Positions 22,028 to 33,164 of a DNA stretch of 64,000 nt are shown piece after piece. The stretch lies in contig OY755047.1 in NCBI GenBank assembly GCA_963576565.1, positions 32,780,851 through 32,844,850 on the forward strand, read 5' to 3'. Below the pieces are notes generated by a model that saw only the letters and a program-made list of their open reading frames with translations, was not told the DNA's origin and did not search any database. The position numbers and the translations under genes are program-made. The stretch comes from Aspidapion aeneum (lineage: Eukaryota > Arthropoda > Insecta > Coleoptera > Brentidae). Numbering within the stretch: position 1 is the first letter of the stretch; each line of letters starts with the position of its first letter.

Positions 22028-22670
22028 CACTTTGCCGACCTGTATAGCAAAAAATTATAGTCGCGGATACGCTATTCAGCATTTTGCGAACGGCAATGTG
22101 ATAAGAAATGTCTAACAATAAAAATGTTTTATTTGAATTATTTTGTATCGGATTTTTTACGGGGCATTTGTTTCTATACCTCTGTTTATTATAACAGTTG
22201 CGTTTCTTAATCAAGGAGTTTTTTAAGCAAAAGTTTAAAAACTATTACAAAGGAGAGCAATATAATTAAGCATTTTACACACATAAAAAGAAATGATCAA
22301 TGTCTTAAACATTTATTGCGGCCTAATTTTTTAAAGGCTGAATTTGAAATATAATTAGTTCCTTGTGCGCCATTTAATTAAGATTTTAAAAAAGTACCCA
22401 AAAGTACTGTCTAAGCATTTTACTCTTTAAAAATATGGACCATATGCACTGCAGATGAACGAGAGTACTAAAAAAATATATTTTTAGGCGCACCTGCTGG
22501 ACATCTTGGATCCGTCACTGCCTAGCTTTAAAATTCGAAATGGAATATAATATGGATAGTAGTTTACTAACAACATAAGTACTAAAATTTATAATTTTAG
22601 ACTTGCAGTTTGCAAGGTATGATTTTTGCCATTTTACCCATTTAAGAAGCCCACTGTGGCCCGCCCGAAT
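22028..22670. other. Spacer, no feature recognised
   Basis: No repeat or coding signal; the 91-codon minus frame at 21939-22214 overlaps the tandem array and has no motif. Confidence 0.45.
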
Positions 22671-22830
22671 AACGAAATTGCGGAAGTTACCTCTTTACGA
22701 CAACGGTAACGAGATACAAAGTGTCTAATATCGTCTGCAAGTTTGACCAATAAAATTGCGGGATTTATCCCGCTACGAGAACGCGATGCGAAATGCATAT
22801 CCACTGCATGTGTCCAATATTTTGCAATTT
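22671..22830 (+). repeat. Diverged tandem duplication, ~78-bp unit
   Basis: Two adjacent segments share AAATTGCGG, an ACGA.AACG.TA.CGA block, ATACA..GTGTC.AATAT and TGCAA, in order. Non-coding. Confidence 0.45.
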
Positions 22831-22839
22831 TTCACCTAT

Positions 22840-24425
22840 ACGTTACGTGTACAAATAAGGATACAACTTTGTATTATTGCTTTTACGTCTCTTGTCTACC
22901 TGCGTTTATCTCTAATTATTCAATTATATTTCATCAACCCTCAATGGTAACGTAACAAAAGGCTCCAAAATCAATAATAACGCAGCTTAGACATAATATA
23001 AAAATTAAGGACATCTGGTGGCTGTTGTTACAACTATCTATTTATTGACGGCGAAGCGCGACGTGTGGCGGCTTCAATAAAATCCATCAACTATACGAAA
23101 CACAGCTACGAGATATCGATTATGTAAGCTGACTAAAAATCGTTTAATGACTATAAAGCTTAACGCATCAGCTTTTAAAAGCGCTAGATTTGCCTTAATT
23201 CGGTAGATGGCGTAAAGTATTGGCGGCAAGGCTCACTGTGGGCACTTTTTCGTTTTTAGACGGACAAATTTATTTAATTTTGGTTCATATAAAAATTCCC
23301 GGAAAGGTGTTTATAAATATAATATTATAATCTCGATTATCTTAATTCATCTGATCAAGTTTACATAAGAGTTAGTGTGCTATAGTGTACTTGCCATCAA
23401 CTAAAGTTTCATTATAAAAACCTACACTTTGTATGATTTATGCAAAATAAGGGAATTATTTTTAACATTCTTAAAAATAATTTTTTAAATACTTTTCTGA
23501 ATTTCTATTTTGTATCTTAAACTTATTTTTTCATGGCTTATGGTGGAGGCGACCTTGGCCAGTAGTTTTACTTTAGTTAAAAGTTTGAAATGTAAAAATT
23601 GGCCTAAAAACTTGAATGTCTCCACAGTGTGTTCACTATTGGAAACTTGTTGATTCTTTGTTATGTGTATCAGGTTTCGCATGTATAACTTACATTCAAA
23701 CTTCAAAGATCGCTATTAGATAATTTTCTACTGTAAGTTTTGTAAGGAAATTGAAATATACATTTTTAATGAAGGACAAGTACTAGCTTACGCATGAAAA
23801 CTCTAATAAATGGCTTAATATTTCTAAATAATAATAATAATATTTATAAACAAAAATTAATAAGATATTATATATTCCCATTTCAAGTCTAAATACAAGA
23901 TCTGGTGTGTTAAACAAAGAAGAGAAACATGGTTTTTGGTTTCAACTATATTATGTTCATAAATCAAAACTTTTTGGGTGTCTGGGACTGCCTCTGGAAA
24001 CTGAAGCACACCGCGAGGCATTTATACAATATTTTATTTTTATTATGTTGTTCTACGACGGCGCAGTAGCGACCTGTCACGCGGTTGTGAATAATATCTA
24101 TAAATGAACATGGTTATTATGGGTGTCTGTTTATTGGGTGGTTATTTTACAATAAACATTTCAACCAATTAAAACTTGATTAGTATTTTAAGTTCATATT
24201 TTTGTAGTTATTTTTATGAATATTCTCATATATTTGTAGTTATTTTTATAAATGTTTTGGCAAGTTTAAAATTATTTTTCTTGTAAAATACAGTTTTGTG
24301 AAAAAAAACTGAGGTTAGTTTAACATGAAATATCAGTTTGTTAACGTTAAATTGTGGCGCGTTTTTTGCGACAAAAAGTTGTTGTTATTAACCATGGGCG
24401 CACCCAGGGTTAATACCAACCCAAC
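22840..24425. other. Long spacer, no convincing gene
   Basis: AT-rich with several frames of 64-73 codons that have no motif or splice context. A 26-bp imperfect palindrome (TTAACC...GGGTTAA) lies at 24389-24414. Confidence 0.4.
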
Positions 24426-24429
24426 CTAA

Positions 24430-24995
24430 ATTTTTTAAAATATGTCAACCGGTATACCTCTTAAGATGTCTATCAGGGGAATTGAATCGACCTCTGCCTT
24501 CCGTAGATTCCAGGTACTCTCTGACCCGAAGGGTAAGCACCTGTCTAGGGTCCCTTTCCCAGGGATACGGGAGAAGACCACATGAATGGCGGAGGACCTC
24601 GGTACGGCGAACAAAGCGTAGGTGGTAACCCTTCTTTTAGGAGAATTATAAAAGATCAAACACAGCAGCGTCTGACTCAGAATGAGCGGTTGCAAACACA
24701 GTCTGTCTTAAAATGGGGGCTAAATAGAAACTCACTAACACGCCTGGCAAGCGTGGTGTTTTAATGCCAATACCCCTCAAAATCACATCAAATTTGAAAA
24801 CGAACGAAAATGATCCCCAGGTGGAAAGAAAACACTCCGAATCCCACACCTCTATGGTCTCCCCCACAGAATCTGGGGTTGGCAAAAATTCCCTATGACA
24901 AAAAGGATGATGATGATTCATATGTGAGTGGGCCTTGCAGCCCTTTCACTGCGACCACTAGTGAGTCTATTGTGGCTCACTTTTGAGAGGTTTTT
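24430..24995 (-). other. Probable LINE-associated region, unassigned
   Basis: GC-richer than its surroundings and open for 60-91 codons on both strands (24435-24695 minus, 24646-24921 minus, 24582-24764 plus). It directly follows the end of the RNase H-bearing LINE pol (minus strand stop near 24995). It is either that element's long 3' UTR or the 5' part of a second, oppositely oriented element. A (TGA)n run at 24910-24918 marks a possible border. No domain recognised. Confidence 0.35.
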
Positions 24996-25785
24996 CACCA
25001 CTGAAAGCCTAATCCTCCAAAAAGGTTCGCTATCAGTTTGGGTGCGACACTGTTCAGATCTTTTGAATCAATCTGAGGTTTACCGAAAGTGTTTTGACGT
25101 AAACGTGCAATAGCCGGACATTCGCACAGTACATGTTTAACTGTTTCTTAATCCTTCATACAGAGTCTACCTTCGGTCTCTTCTGTTATTCCCATTCTGT
25201 GCATGGGTACTCTTAGCCGACAGTGACCCGTAAAAAGTCCAGTCACCGTACGGACCTCCTGTCTGGTAAGTCCAATAATATTCCTGGCTCTCTTTTAACA
25301 AGGTCCTTTAATGACCTCTTTAGAGTGAGCCAGCCAGTTCTGGTATATTCATCCAGTATTGTTGGAAGCTGTTCTCCATCCATCTCAATATGGTTAATTT
25401 ATCAGCATTGTATATTATCCCCAGGGTTGGTTCGGCGCCAAAAAATTCGGCAGATGCCGCTTCCCTCGCTGCCTGGTCTGCGGCCTCATTTCCCTCGTGC
25501 GCAGAATGCCCTGGTATCCATACTAAAGGCTGCTTGACTGTCGGAGAAGATTTTCATTGTGCTGTTGGTACATTCGTGGTCAATAATCCACCGGACACCC
25601 AGTTCAATGGCTACGAGTTTCGCCTGAAATATAGTAGCCAATTGGCCGAGACTATGTTTAATCTCGACTTTTTCTTGGATACTAACAACTCCAGATCCAA
25701 CGCCTGATAGCATTTTGGATCCATCAGTATACCAGAAGCTATCGTTGTTTGAAATACAAAAAGGACTAAACACTCTGCTTTTCAT
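24996..25785 (-). pseudogene. LINE pol, RNase H domain and C-terminal zinc-finger-like tail
   Basis: RNase H cleaves the RNA strand of RNA-DNA hybrids and occurs after RT in I, R1 and LOA-like LINEs. Minus strand: FWYTDGSKMLSG (first catalytic Asp), KLVAIELGVRW (Glu), KIFSDSQAAF (second Asp), then WIPGHSAHEGNEAADQAAREA (His block; shown only up to the conserved part). Past two frameshifts come the C-terminal features TGLFTGHC, LCMKD and HVLCECPAIARLRQ. Frame ends near GGLGFQW and a stop at about 24995. RT is missing upstream. All four RNase H acidic positions appear present, but the frame is broken. Plus-strand frames at 25223-25707 are shadows. Confidence 0.85.
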
Positions 25786-25799
25786 TGGTCAGGATTTTA

Positions 25800-26170
25800 C
25801 ACTTAATGCATGATTGTGTTTGAATCTCAAAATAGCATTAATTACTCTTGTACGTTTATTTAAAACAAAATAAAAAGTTTTATTTTTTTATGAAAAAAAA
25901 AACACCTTTTGCACCAAACTTTTTGCGATTTTCAGGGATGAATTATCTTTAGTTAAGCATTTGAGTTCAAATTCGGGAAAGCTTTTAGTTGATGGCAAAA
26001 CTTTTTATAAGTAATTTTTCAAGTAGGTATATAATTTTTTATACCTGGTATTCGCAAGAAAACCTAACTCAATTTTTTTTTCAGTTCGTTAAAAAACTAA
26101 AATTTGAGTGAGTTTTATAGTTTATATGGGAGTATACATTTTTTTGCAACTCATCTCCTAGTGCATCCGT
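25800..26170. other. AT-rich spacer
   Basis: No feature recognised. Confidence 0.45.
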
Positions 26171-26178
26171 TCACTAAG

Positions 26179-26605
26179 GGTTGCCAGATCTGTTGTAGGT
26201 TAAAACGGGACTGTAGTTAAAAAATAAGCAAATTTATCTTACATAATATAACACAATAAGCGGATTTTGAAGCAAACATTATGAAATAGTTATATACCTA
26301 CACACAAACAGAAAACTGCAAAAGTCTATCCCTTACAAATTCCGCAAGTTGGTTCGCGAGAAAGTGAAACATGCTCTTGATATTGCTATTACGTAATGGG
26401 TGCTTTTCGAAATTAAAGTTACTGTTGGTATTGGAGTATTATATATGTTCGTATAAGGAAATGGAATAAAAGTTAAAAATGTTAAATATTTTTACAGTTA
26501 GAAAAACGGGATAAATGACGTCCCGTGAATACGTTGGCCGGTACGCGGGATAACCCATTCAATAACGGGACAATCCCGAAAAATACGGGACTTCTGGCAA
26601 CCCTA
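26179..26605. mobile_element. hAT-like MITE with 8-bp target site duplication
   Basis: Terminal inverted repeats GGTTGCCAGA.CTG...CGGGACT at the left and CGGGACTTCTGGCAACCCT at the right (26586-26604), with a further internal CGGGACAATCCCG palindrome. Flanks TCACTAAG (26171-26178) and CCACTAAG (26606-26613) match at 7 of 8 positions, the length expected for hAT. The 430-bp interior is non-coding. Confidence 0.75.
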
Positions 26606-26642
26606 CCACTAAGTTAAAGTTGGTTTGAAGATATCAGGCTAG

Positions 26643-26910
26643 CTATTCTCGTACTTAAACGATGTTATAGTTCCTATAACATGCTTTGGCCAATGGCAAT
26701 ATAAAAAATAAGCTTCGAGCCGTCAAGCGCTATGCGAAAAGACCTCCAAGCTTCTACTACGATACGACCGGGAAACGTTCACACGGTACGGGGCAGAAGA
26801 TTTAACTTTAAATGCGTAAAATTCACTCAACTCTGAAGAGCGAGCGACTATGCCATTGGTCGAGACAAGTCATTTCGTACAACACGCAAAGAGTACAAGT
26901 ACGAGAATAG
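26643..26910. repeat. Inverted repeat with internal hairpin
   Basis: CTATTCTCGTACTT (26643-26656) is inverted exactly at 26897-26910. Just inside the left copy, ATGTTATAG-TTC-CTATAACAT (26662-26682) forms a 9-bp stem. Possibly an old foldback element. Confidence 0.5.
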
Positions 26911-27299
26911 TGCACCAGAGTGGATTAAGGGGTTAAGAGTACGATCATATTGAGTGTGATAAATCACTTTTACTGAAATGCTAAGTATCCAATAAACAGT
27001 CACATCGCTTGAGAACGATGTATACGGCGCCGGTGCGGCATTCTACGTATGAAAGGGAGAGGTGTGTAATATGACTTACTACAAGGATAGTTTACTTCTC
27101 TCAAAATAACAATCGCATCCAACGGTACTTAGAATAGGTGTCAAGAAAAATTTATAGGAGTTAAAACACCCACGTTAGGTTATAATACCACCTGTCCCAA
27201 AGTAATTCTTAGTCATCTTACTGAGCATCTAACACACGTTAGTTCATCAATAAACCCAACAAGGACGGGATGTCGTTCGTTCGTTTTGAACAGGTCTCT

Positions 27300-27930
27300 T
27301 TTGCTACGTTTTACCAAAGAAGAGCCCACGTTTTACGAGTGAGCTTTACGTTACTGACTTCGGCATAGGTATCGCTGAAAAGTTAGCTTTCAAGATTTAC
27401 TTTGGAACACCGTGTATGCTGAGTTTCACGTCACTCAGAAATGAGGCGGTGATAAACTAGACAAGGTTGGTGCAGTCAAGGACGATAGCCAACTTATAAG
27501 GTGGTCATCTCAGTAAGCCTGGTTAAATCTTACATTAAACAGCACCGTTGTAAAGCTAGCAGAGAGGCGATGGGTAGAGCTAAAAACCTGTAGCATATAG
27601 TGGCGAAAAACATATAATAAGGAAATTGACTTCTGTTATTATGGGTCACTGGAGAACTACTGCCGCAGTTCCAGATACAAGGAGGAACCTGAGAGCAGAA
27701 AGCATTTGTTGTGTGATTGCTATGGATTTTTCGGGACTATATGTTACGCCCGAAAACTAATGGACATAGAGCTTGGCGTGCGTGGCTAATTTATAAACAG
27801 CTGTGGCTGATTTAATTGAGCAAACTCTTTTACGCACACGTGGTATTACAATGGACCAAAAGGTATACCTACGTAAGATAGATTAGCTAATGTTGATGGA
27901 AGTGTCACGTTCCTAGTCTAACTTAACATA
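27300..27930 (+). pseudogene. LINE RNase H and C-terminal tail, highly degenerate
   Basis: Fragments in the order expected for an RNase H-bearing LINE: GIGIAEKLAFKIYFGT near 27360-27410 (first strand after the TDG block), RNEAVIN..TRLVQSRTIANL near 27440-27500 (the GNE.AD..AR region, catalytic residues lost), then RKHLLCDCYGF near 27690-27730 (CxC tail). The copy is on the opposite strand to 24996-25785 and much older. Assignment rests on block order rather than on any one clear motif. Confidence 0.45.
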
Positions 27931-27939
27931 ATCCGTGTC

Positions 27940-29160
27940 CATATCTCACTCAGCCATCCCAAACTAAAACTTTAATATGACATATTGTATTTTTTAATGA
28001 ATAAAGAATTTTATCAATGTATGACAAAATTTTAAATACAAATTTTTTATGCAACCAATATTTTTTGTCAAAAGATGTAAAAAAGTATATTAATCAGTTT
28101 AATTTAAACTCTTTAGATAGTGGCGGCTAAGACCCGTTGAGTAAGGTACAGTAGGGCGTCAAAAGCAGACACGGGTACCCTTTACAATTTATATTAAATC
28201 AAATCACAACAAAAATCAAGTTTGTAAAAAAATAAACACCTTTATCTTTCAAAGCAACCACATCTGATAGGCTAATTATCAGTGGCGTAAAAAAAATGGA
28301 AAATGACTTACTACGTTATTTGCTTATTTGTTGTTATTCCAATAAAATAACCGAGAAAATTGAGTGTTCGCACTGTATGAATAGGTATGATATTAAACAG
28401 TATTTCGTGAGCGAAGAAAAATCCCAAAGAAACGGGTTAAGATTCCTTATTTTTGGAATAAATTTGACGAAACATTTATGGAAAAGCTCTTATATTGTTG
28501 CTCAATTTGCGTTAAAGATTTTTCATTGAAATATCGCGTGTTTCACTTATTGTCACCCACCTTATCAAAACCAAATATAGCTTCGTGGATCCCTGGCATA
28601 TTGGATGGACTTTTTTATATGTAAATGATTTCAGCATGTTTCTTGATTTTGTTTGGTTTCGGCGAAGCAATGTTTGTCAATTAATCCTTTTTTTTCAGGA
28701 TTTGATTCAATTTATCAGTATTTTTTTCCATTAATTGGTGAGATATTTTCTTTTTATTGAAACACGCTGTGCATGGGTTATTTTCCCCACAGGGAAACAC
28801 AATTTTCTTAAATTGCCAAATAAAGGTTAATGTTCTACTTGTAAGCGAGCGTTGGGGGCGAATAAAGATTACTAAAAAACAATTTATTGTCTTTCTTATT
28901 TCCACCCTGTGTTAATTATTATCCATTGCCAGATTCACAGAATTAGAGGGTTTATCAGAAAACGCCGTGTTTTATGAGTCAAATAAAAGTGTAGTATACT
29001 TAACAAAGTTAGTGAAGGTCCATAGCTATATAGTCAGTGCATATTATTTTAAAAGGCTTTCCGTTTTCGGTCTAGAAGCAAATCAGATTACTTTTTGGTA
29101 ACAGACCATTTCCCCCTAATTTGACCCCGCTGAATCCGAATATCTCTGTTGCCAACTCGA
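27940..29160. other. AT-rich spacer, no convincing gene
   Basis: A 77-codon frame at 28296-28529 (plus) and a 74-codon frame at 28681-28905 (minus) have no recognisable domain and no splice context. Confidence 0.45.
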
Positions 29161-29183
29161 AAAATCGACAGGGACGGAGAAAA

Positions 29184-29540
29184 TCCCCCCCAAACCCCCA
29201 AAAATCTGTTAATTTTTTCAGTTTTATGCAATTTTCTCGAAAACTAACCTTTTTATCAAAAATTGCAAAGAACAGTTTTTTGTGGAGAATAAAATTCCCT
29301 TTCCAACGATGTATTGGTCAATAAGGTTAGGAAAAGCAAGTAGCTCTTCAGTGGCGTACGTCTATTGGGATTATTTAGAAAAAACATGTTTACTATAGGT
29401 TTTTCAAAATTTTCTCACAAACTACACTTTTTAGGAAAAAATATGTAGTACACTTTATTGTAGAACATAACATTTTTTTTAATACTTTATTAAAATGTCG
29501 GGTTGTTGCCATATTTAAGGCTTCAGGGGCGTACTAATAT
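29184..29540 (-). repeat. A/B-unit repeat family, copy 2 (reverse orientation)
   Basis: On the minus strand it shows the same units as the arrays at 11448 and 30440. Unit starts are GTACGCCACTGAAG (29346-29359) and GTACGCCCCTGAAG (29521-29534), 175 bp apart, with conserved TTTTCTC.AAAACTA and ACTTTATTGTAGA.AATAA blocks. The minus-strand end is the same G-rich terminus (C-rich on the plus strand, 29184-29201). Confidence 0.6.
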
Positions 29541-29782
29541 AAACTTATTTTCAAAAATAACTGAAATAATCAGTCTCTCTTGCATATTTAAATATCTTTT
29601 CTAAGATTTTTTTTTTAATGATATATTACAAAGTGAGGTTAATGTTATGATAAATACTTCAAAAAGGTTCGTAATTTATACCTACTAAAATGAAATGTTT
29701 CCAAATTAAAATAAACTGTTTTTTGATTAGATTAAATATTTTGATTTATCTAAATAAGTTCTTTAAAGCAAAAAAACGCCGG

Positions 29783-29815
29783 TGCTTATAAGGGGAGGCC
29801 ATGGCTCCCCCTAAG
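29783..29815. repeat. 33-bp imperfect palindrome
   Basis: GCTTATAAGGGGAG-GCCATGGC-TCCCCCTAAGC, centred on an 8-bp perfect palindrome. Confidence 0.6.
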
Positions 29816-30189
29816 CAATATTTTTGTGCAGAAAGTAACAGTAGTAACTTTGACACAGGTGTTTTTGGTTATTTTTTTAAGCATATGGAACTAAAAATAA
29901 AGTGGTGAATCTTATTGCAACCAACCTGTCAACCTGTTAGGAAGAGTTTGATAATTTTTTGCCTTATACTTATGCAATTTATGAACAGGCCCCATAGTAG
30001 TAAAAATCACTGATCCACTGGCTTCGCCGCGCCACACTGCGGTAAGCGGTAATCATCTGGAGGCGGCTAACTTAGCTTCCCATTAGTACAAAAGGTCGAA
30101 AAAAAATCGACAAAACAAAATGTTAAAAATACAAATTTACCGTATTAAGTCGAATTGACCTGTCCAGTCGATGTAGACCCACGGCCGTA

Positions 30190-30362
30190 CTTTTGGTCTT
30201 TTGTACTTTCGATCTTTTGTACTTTCGACCTTTTGTACTTTCGACCTTTTGAACTTTCGACCTTTTGTTTTTTGATCTTTTGTACTTTCGAAATTTTGTA
30301 TTTTGGACCTTGTGTACTTTCGACCTTTTGTACTTTCGACCTTTTGTACTTTCGACCTTTTA
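30190..30362. repeat. 15-bp minisatellite, ~11 units
   Basis: Unit CTTTTGTACTTTCGA, with single-base variants and one compressed unit. Because the period is a multiple of three, both strands stay open for 86 codons (30145-30405 and 30155-30415). These frames are repeat artefacts, encoding a lysine/serine/valine-rich repeat in one direction. Confidence 0.9.
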
Positions 30363-30439
30363 TTCGCCGCTCTTTATTATCCACCGAAAAGCTAATAAGA
30401 CACAAAATTGATTAGTTATAATCTTAAATAATTTCTTTA

Positions 30440-31190
30440 AATTAAGAACACCACTGGAGCGGTAAATATAAAATAACTTTTACTTCGTTATACATCGTTT
30501 GAAAGGACATTTTATTGACTATGATGAAGTATAGAACATATTTTTTAATAAAGAGCTTGGTTTTTAAGAAAATTGAATAAAACGTATGAAAAACATGTTT
30601 TTTTAATGATTTGTTGAAATCACCCCCATTGACGGACGTCGCTGGAGAGTTTGCTATAAGTGAGACCCCACCGAGTTTCAGTTTCAGTTTCAGTGTCTAC
30701 AAAAAAGTGTACAACAAGTTTTTTGATGTTAAGCTTAGTTTTTGAGAAAATTTTATCTAATTTTGTTCATGTAACAAAAATGGTTTATTTTCTGTTTTTT
30801 CAAAATTAATTTAATTTACGGATGCCCCTGAAGTTTTATTTCTAAAACCGATTTAATCATGTTATACGTCATTTTGAAGGAAATTTTATTGAGTATACCA
30901 AAATGTAATACGTGGTTTTCTGTAGATATTAGTTTTTAAAAAAATTAAATAAATCTTGGAAAAAACATAGGTATTTTTTCAACTTTTTTAAATTACTTCA
31001 ATTAACGGACGCCGCTGGATAGCTTGTTATTAGTCTGACTTTATTAAGTTATGCCATGGTGAAAAGGAAATTTTATTATCTACAATAAAGTATATTATAC
31101 ATTTTTCTCTTAGAAGCTTAGTTTTTAAGAAAATTTGAAAAAACCTCAAACTTTAGATTTTGGGGGGTCTGGGGGGGTTTTTGGAGGTTT
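30440..31190 (+). repeat. A/B-unit repeat family, copy 3, with G-rich terminus
   Basis: Type A starts at 30632 (ACGGACGTCGCTGGAGAG) and 31005 (ACGGACGCCGCTGG). A type B start lies at 30818 (ACGGATGCCCCTGAAG). The spacing is 186-187 bp. Each is followed by TTTTATT..CTACAATAAAG and AGCTTAGTTTTTAAGAAAATT blocks. The array ends in GGGGGGTCTGGGGGGG..TTGGAGG (31162-31187), four G-runs capable of a quadruplex. Confidence 0.75.
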
Positions 31191-31194
31191 TTGC

Positions 31195-32045
31195 TACCAT
31201 TAAAAAAAATAAATAATATGTTATTATTTTTTAATTATACAAATATATATTTTGAATGTACACCTGTGACAATTTGGGCTTTCCAGCGGCAATTTAAAAT
31301 TCCGCCGCCATTTTGGCCGCCATCTTGAATATCTCAGCCCCTAATATTAAAAGTTAAAGAGAAAATTAAGGTTCAAAATGGCATGCTAATATTAGTGTCT
31401 TATAGTATACAAAAAATCGCCGTGGGGTGGTTGGGATACTTTGTTTCCCTTTTATTTGATATAATATACTATAAAATAGGGAAATACATATTTTTATAAT
31501 TTTCTATTTCTAGGCTTTTGAGGGGGGGGTAACTTCATCCTCCATACGCTTAAGCCACGGACTTACTAACCTCAAAATGGATTACTGAAATATATCGCTG
31601 AAAAATCTAAAAATCACCGCGGCATGTGATTGACGTTCTGGCCCCACTTCTGTTGGCAGCACTGTTTTTTTCGGGGTTTGCGCTGTTTGCATCACTGAAA
31701 TAGAGGCAGGCAGGTTTGCCAGTTAGGACACTCGAGCTTTCGAAGTCCGATCACAACTGCAGTGCTGCCCTAGACCCTTGTTTTTCTGCACCCAAACCGC
31801 CGCTGAGTTTCACCATGTTTTGTTTCAATCAGCTGATCATTCTCGTATTTTCTGAAGTACAAGTTTTCGTTTTTGTGCCTGTAATTTTTACGAATTTTAC
31901 CAAAACTTTTGTTTGTACAAGAGCTGTCTCGTATATTTTGTATTTAGGAACATAGAGAGTGACACTGATCGAATGTCATTACTAAAACTTAATCTTAATC
32001 TTTACCTAACCTAAATTTAAAACGCCAGTGCGATACATATAGTTT
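31195..32045. other. Spacer, no convincing gene
   Basis: A 79-codon frame at 31716-31955 begins in a GC-richer patch but shows no domain. Nothing else recognised. Confidence 0.4.
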
Positions 32046-32049
32046 TATA

Positions 32050-33160
32050 GCTACAGTGAATATTTTAAGTTAACGAATCAGTTGAAAAATGGAATTAAAC
32101 CCAGAACATTTTTGGACTATAATTTTTTAAAACATTCGAAGGAAATTATCTCAGATTGTCTTGCCGAGTTGATTTCTGTGTTCGGTAAGGAAGCACAACA
32201 TCAGTCGACAGTTTCGCGTTGGTATGGAGAATTCAAGCGTGTATTAGCCTTAGCGAGAATCCAAGGCCAGGTGTACCAAAAACGGCTGTCAACCAAGAAA
32301 GCATCAAGGCTGTGCACATTGGTCATCACGGAAGATCGACGTGTGACATATCGCGAGATTGAGACGTCATTGGGGATTCCAAACATATCAATTCAAAAAA
32401 TTTTGCATGAATAAATCAGAGGCAAGAAAATTAGTTTCCTGCTGGATACCGCTTCTGTTAACTGAAGAACAGAAAGAACACAATTCTCGCTTTGATGCAG
32501 GAAACTCCAATAACGTGTACAGCATTGTCAGTGTGGATGAATCATGGATTTACTTATTTACTCAGGAGTCTGTTTGGGTGTTCTAAGATGAAGAAAAGCC
32601 AACAAAAGTCATCTGTTCTCGAAGTGTATCCAAAAAGATGGTTCCGACATTTGTCTCCAAAGCAGGTTATGTAGCAACAATTCCTCTGGAAGACTAAAGG
32701 ACTTTTACTGCCGATTGGCACATCACCATTTGCTGAAAGTCATCGCTGAGCTTCGAAAACCGAACCCCGAACGACGAATTATCCTCCAGACGATACCAGT
32801 TCGCACAAAGTACAAAAAAACCATTGAATTTTTAACCCAACAAATTGTTGAATTGTTGGACCATCCTCCATACAGTCTCGACCCAAGTCCCAACGATTTC
32901 TATACTTTTCAGAAAATCAAGAATCGACTGCGTAGTCAAAGATGTCAGTCGCCAGAGAAGCAGTCGACGCCTTTAAGAATGCAATTTTGACAGTACCAAC
33001 AAACGAGTGAAATTACAGCTTTGACAACTGGTTTAAACGCATGCAAAACTGCATTAATTTTTGTAGAGAATACCTTGAGAAACAATAAAGTCTTTAAAAG
33101 TTATCTACTATTTTATTCCAGCTGTATATGCAAAACTGAAAAGACAACGCTTGCATGTGT
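32050..33160 (+). pseudogene. mariner transposase, full-length copy with frameshifts
   Basis: Cut-and-paste DNA transposase of the D,D34D class. The start codon is at 32089 (MELNPEHFW, the usual mariner N-terminus). The paired helix-turn-helix follows: STVSRWYGEFKR and RRVTYREIETSLGI with ISIQKILHE. The first catalytic Asp is in SVDESWIY (32530-32553). The second block (HHDNA-like) near 32790 is damaged. The third lies in LLDHPPYSLDPSPNDFY (32855-32905). The 3' terminal repeat is near 33125-33160 and matches, inverted, the end of the 3797 copy. At least four frameshifts. The 5' terminal repeat was not found. Confidence 0.9.
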
Positions 33161-33164
33161 TCCA

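Noticed and set aside
25223..25707. 104- and 105-codon plus-strand frames
   Set aside because: Antisense of the LINE RNase H domain on the minus strand, which has clear catalytic motifs.
30145..30415. Two 86-codon frames on opposite strands
   Set aside because: They are translations of the 15-bp minisatellite.
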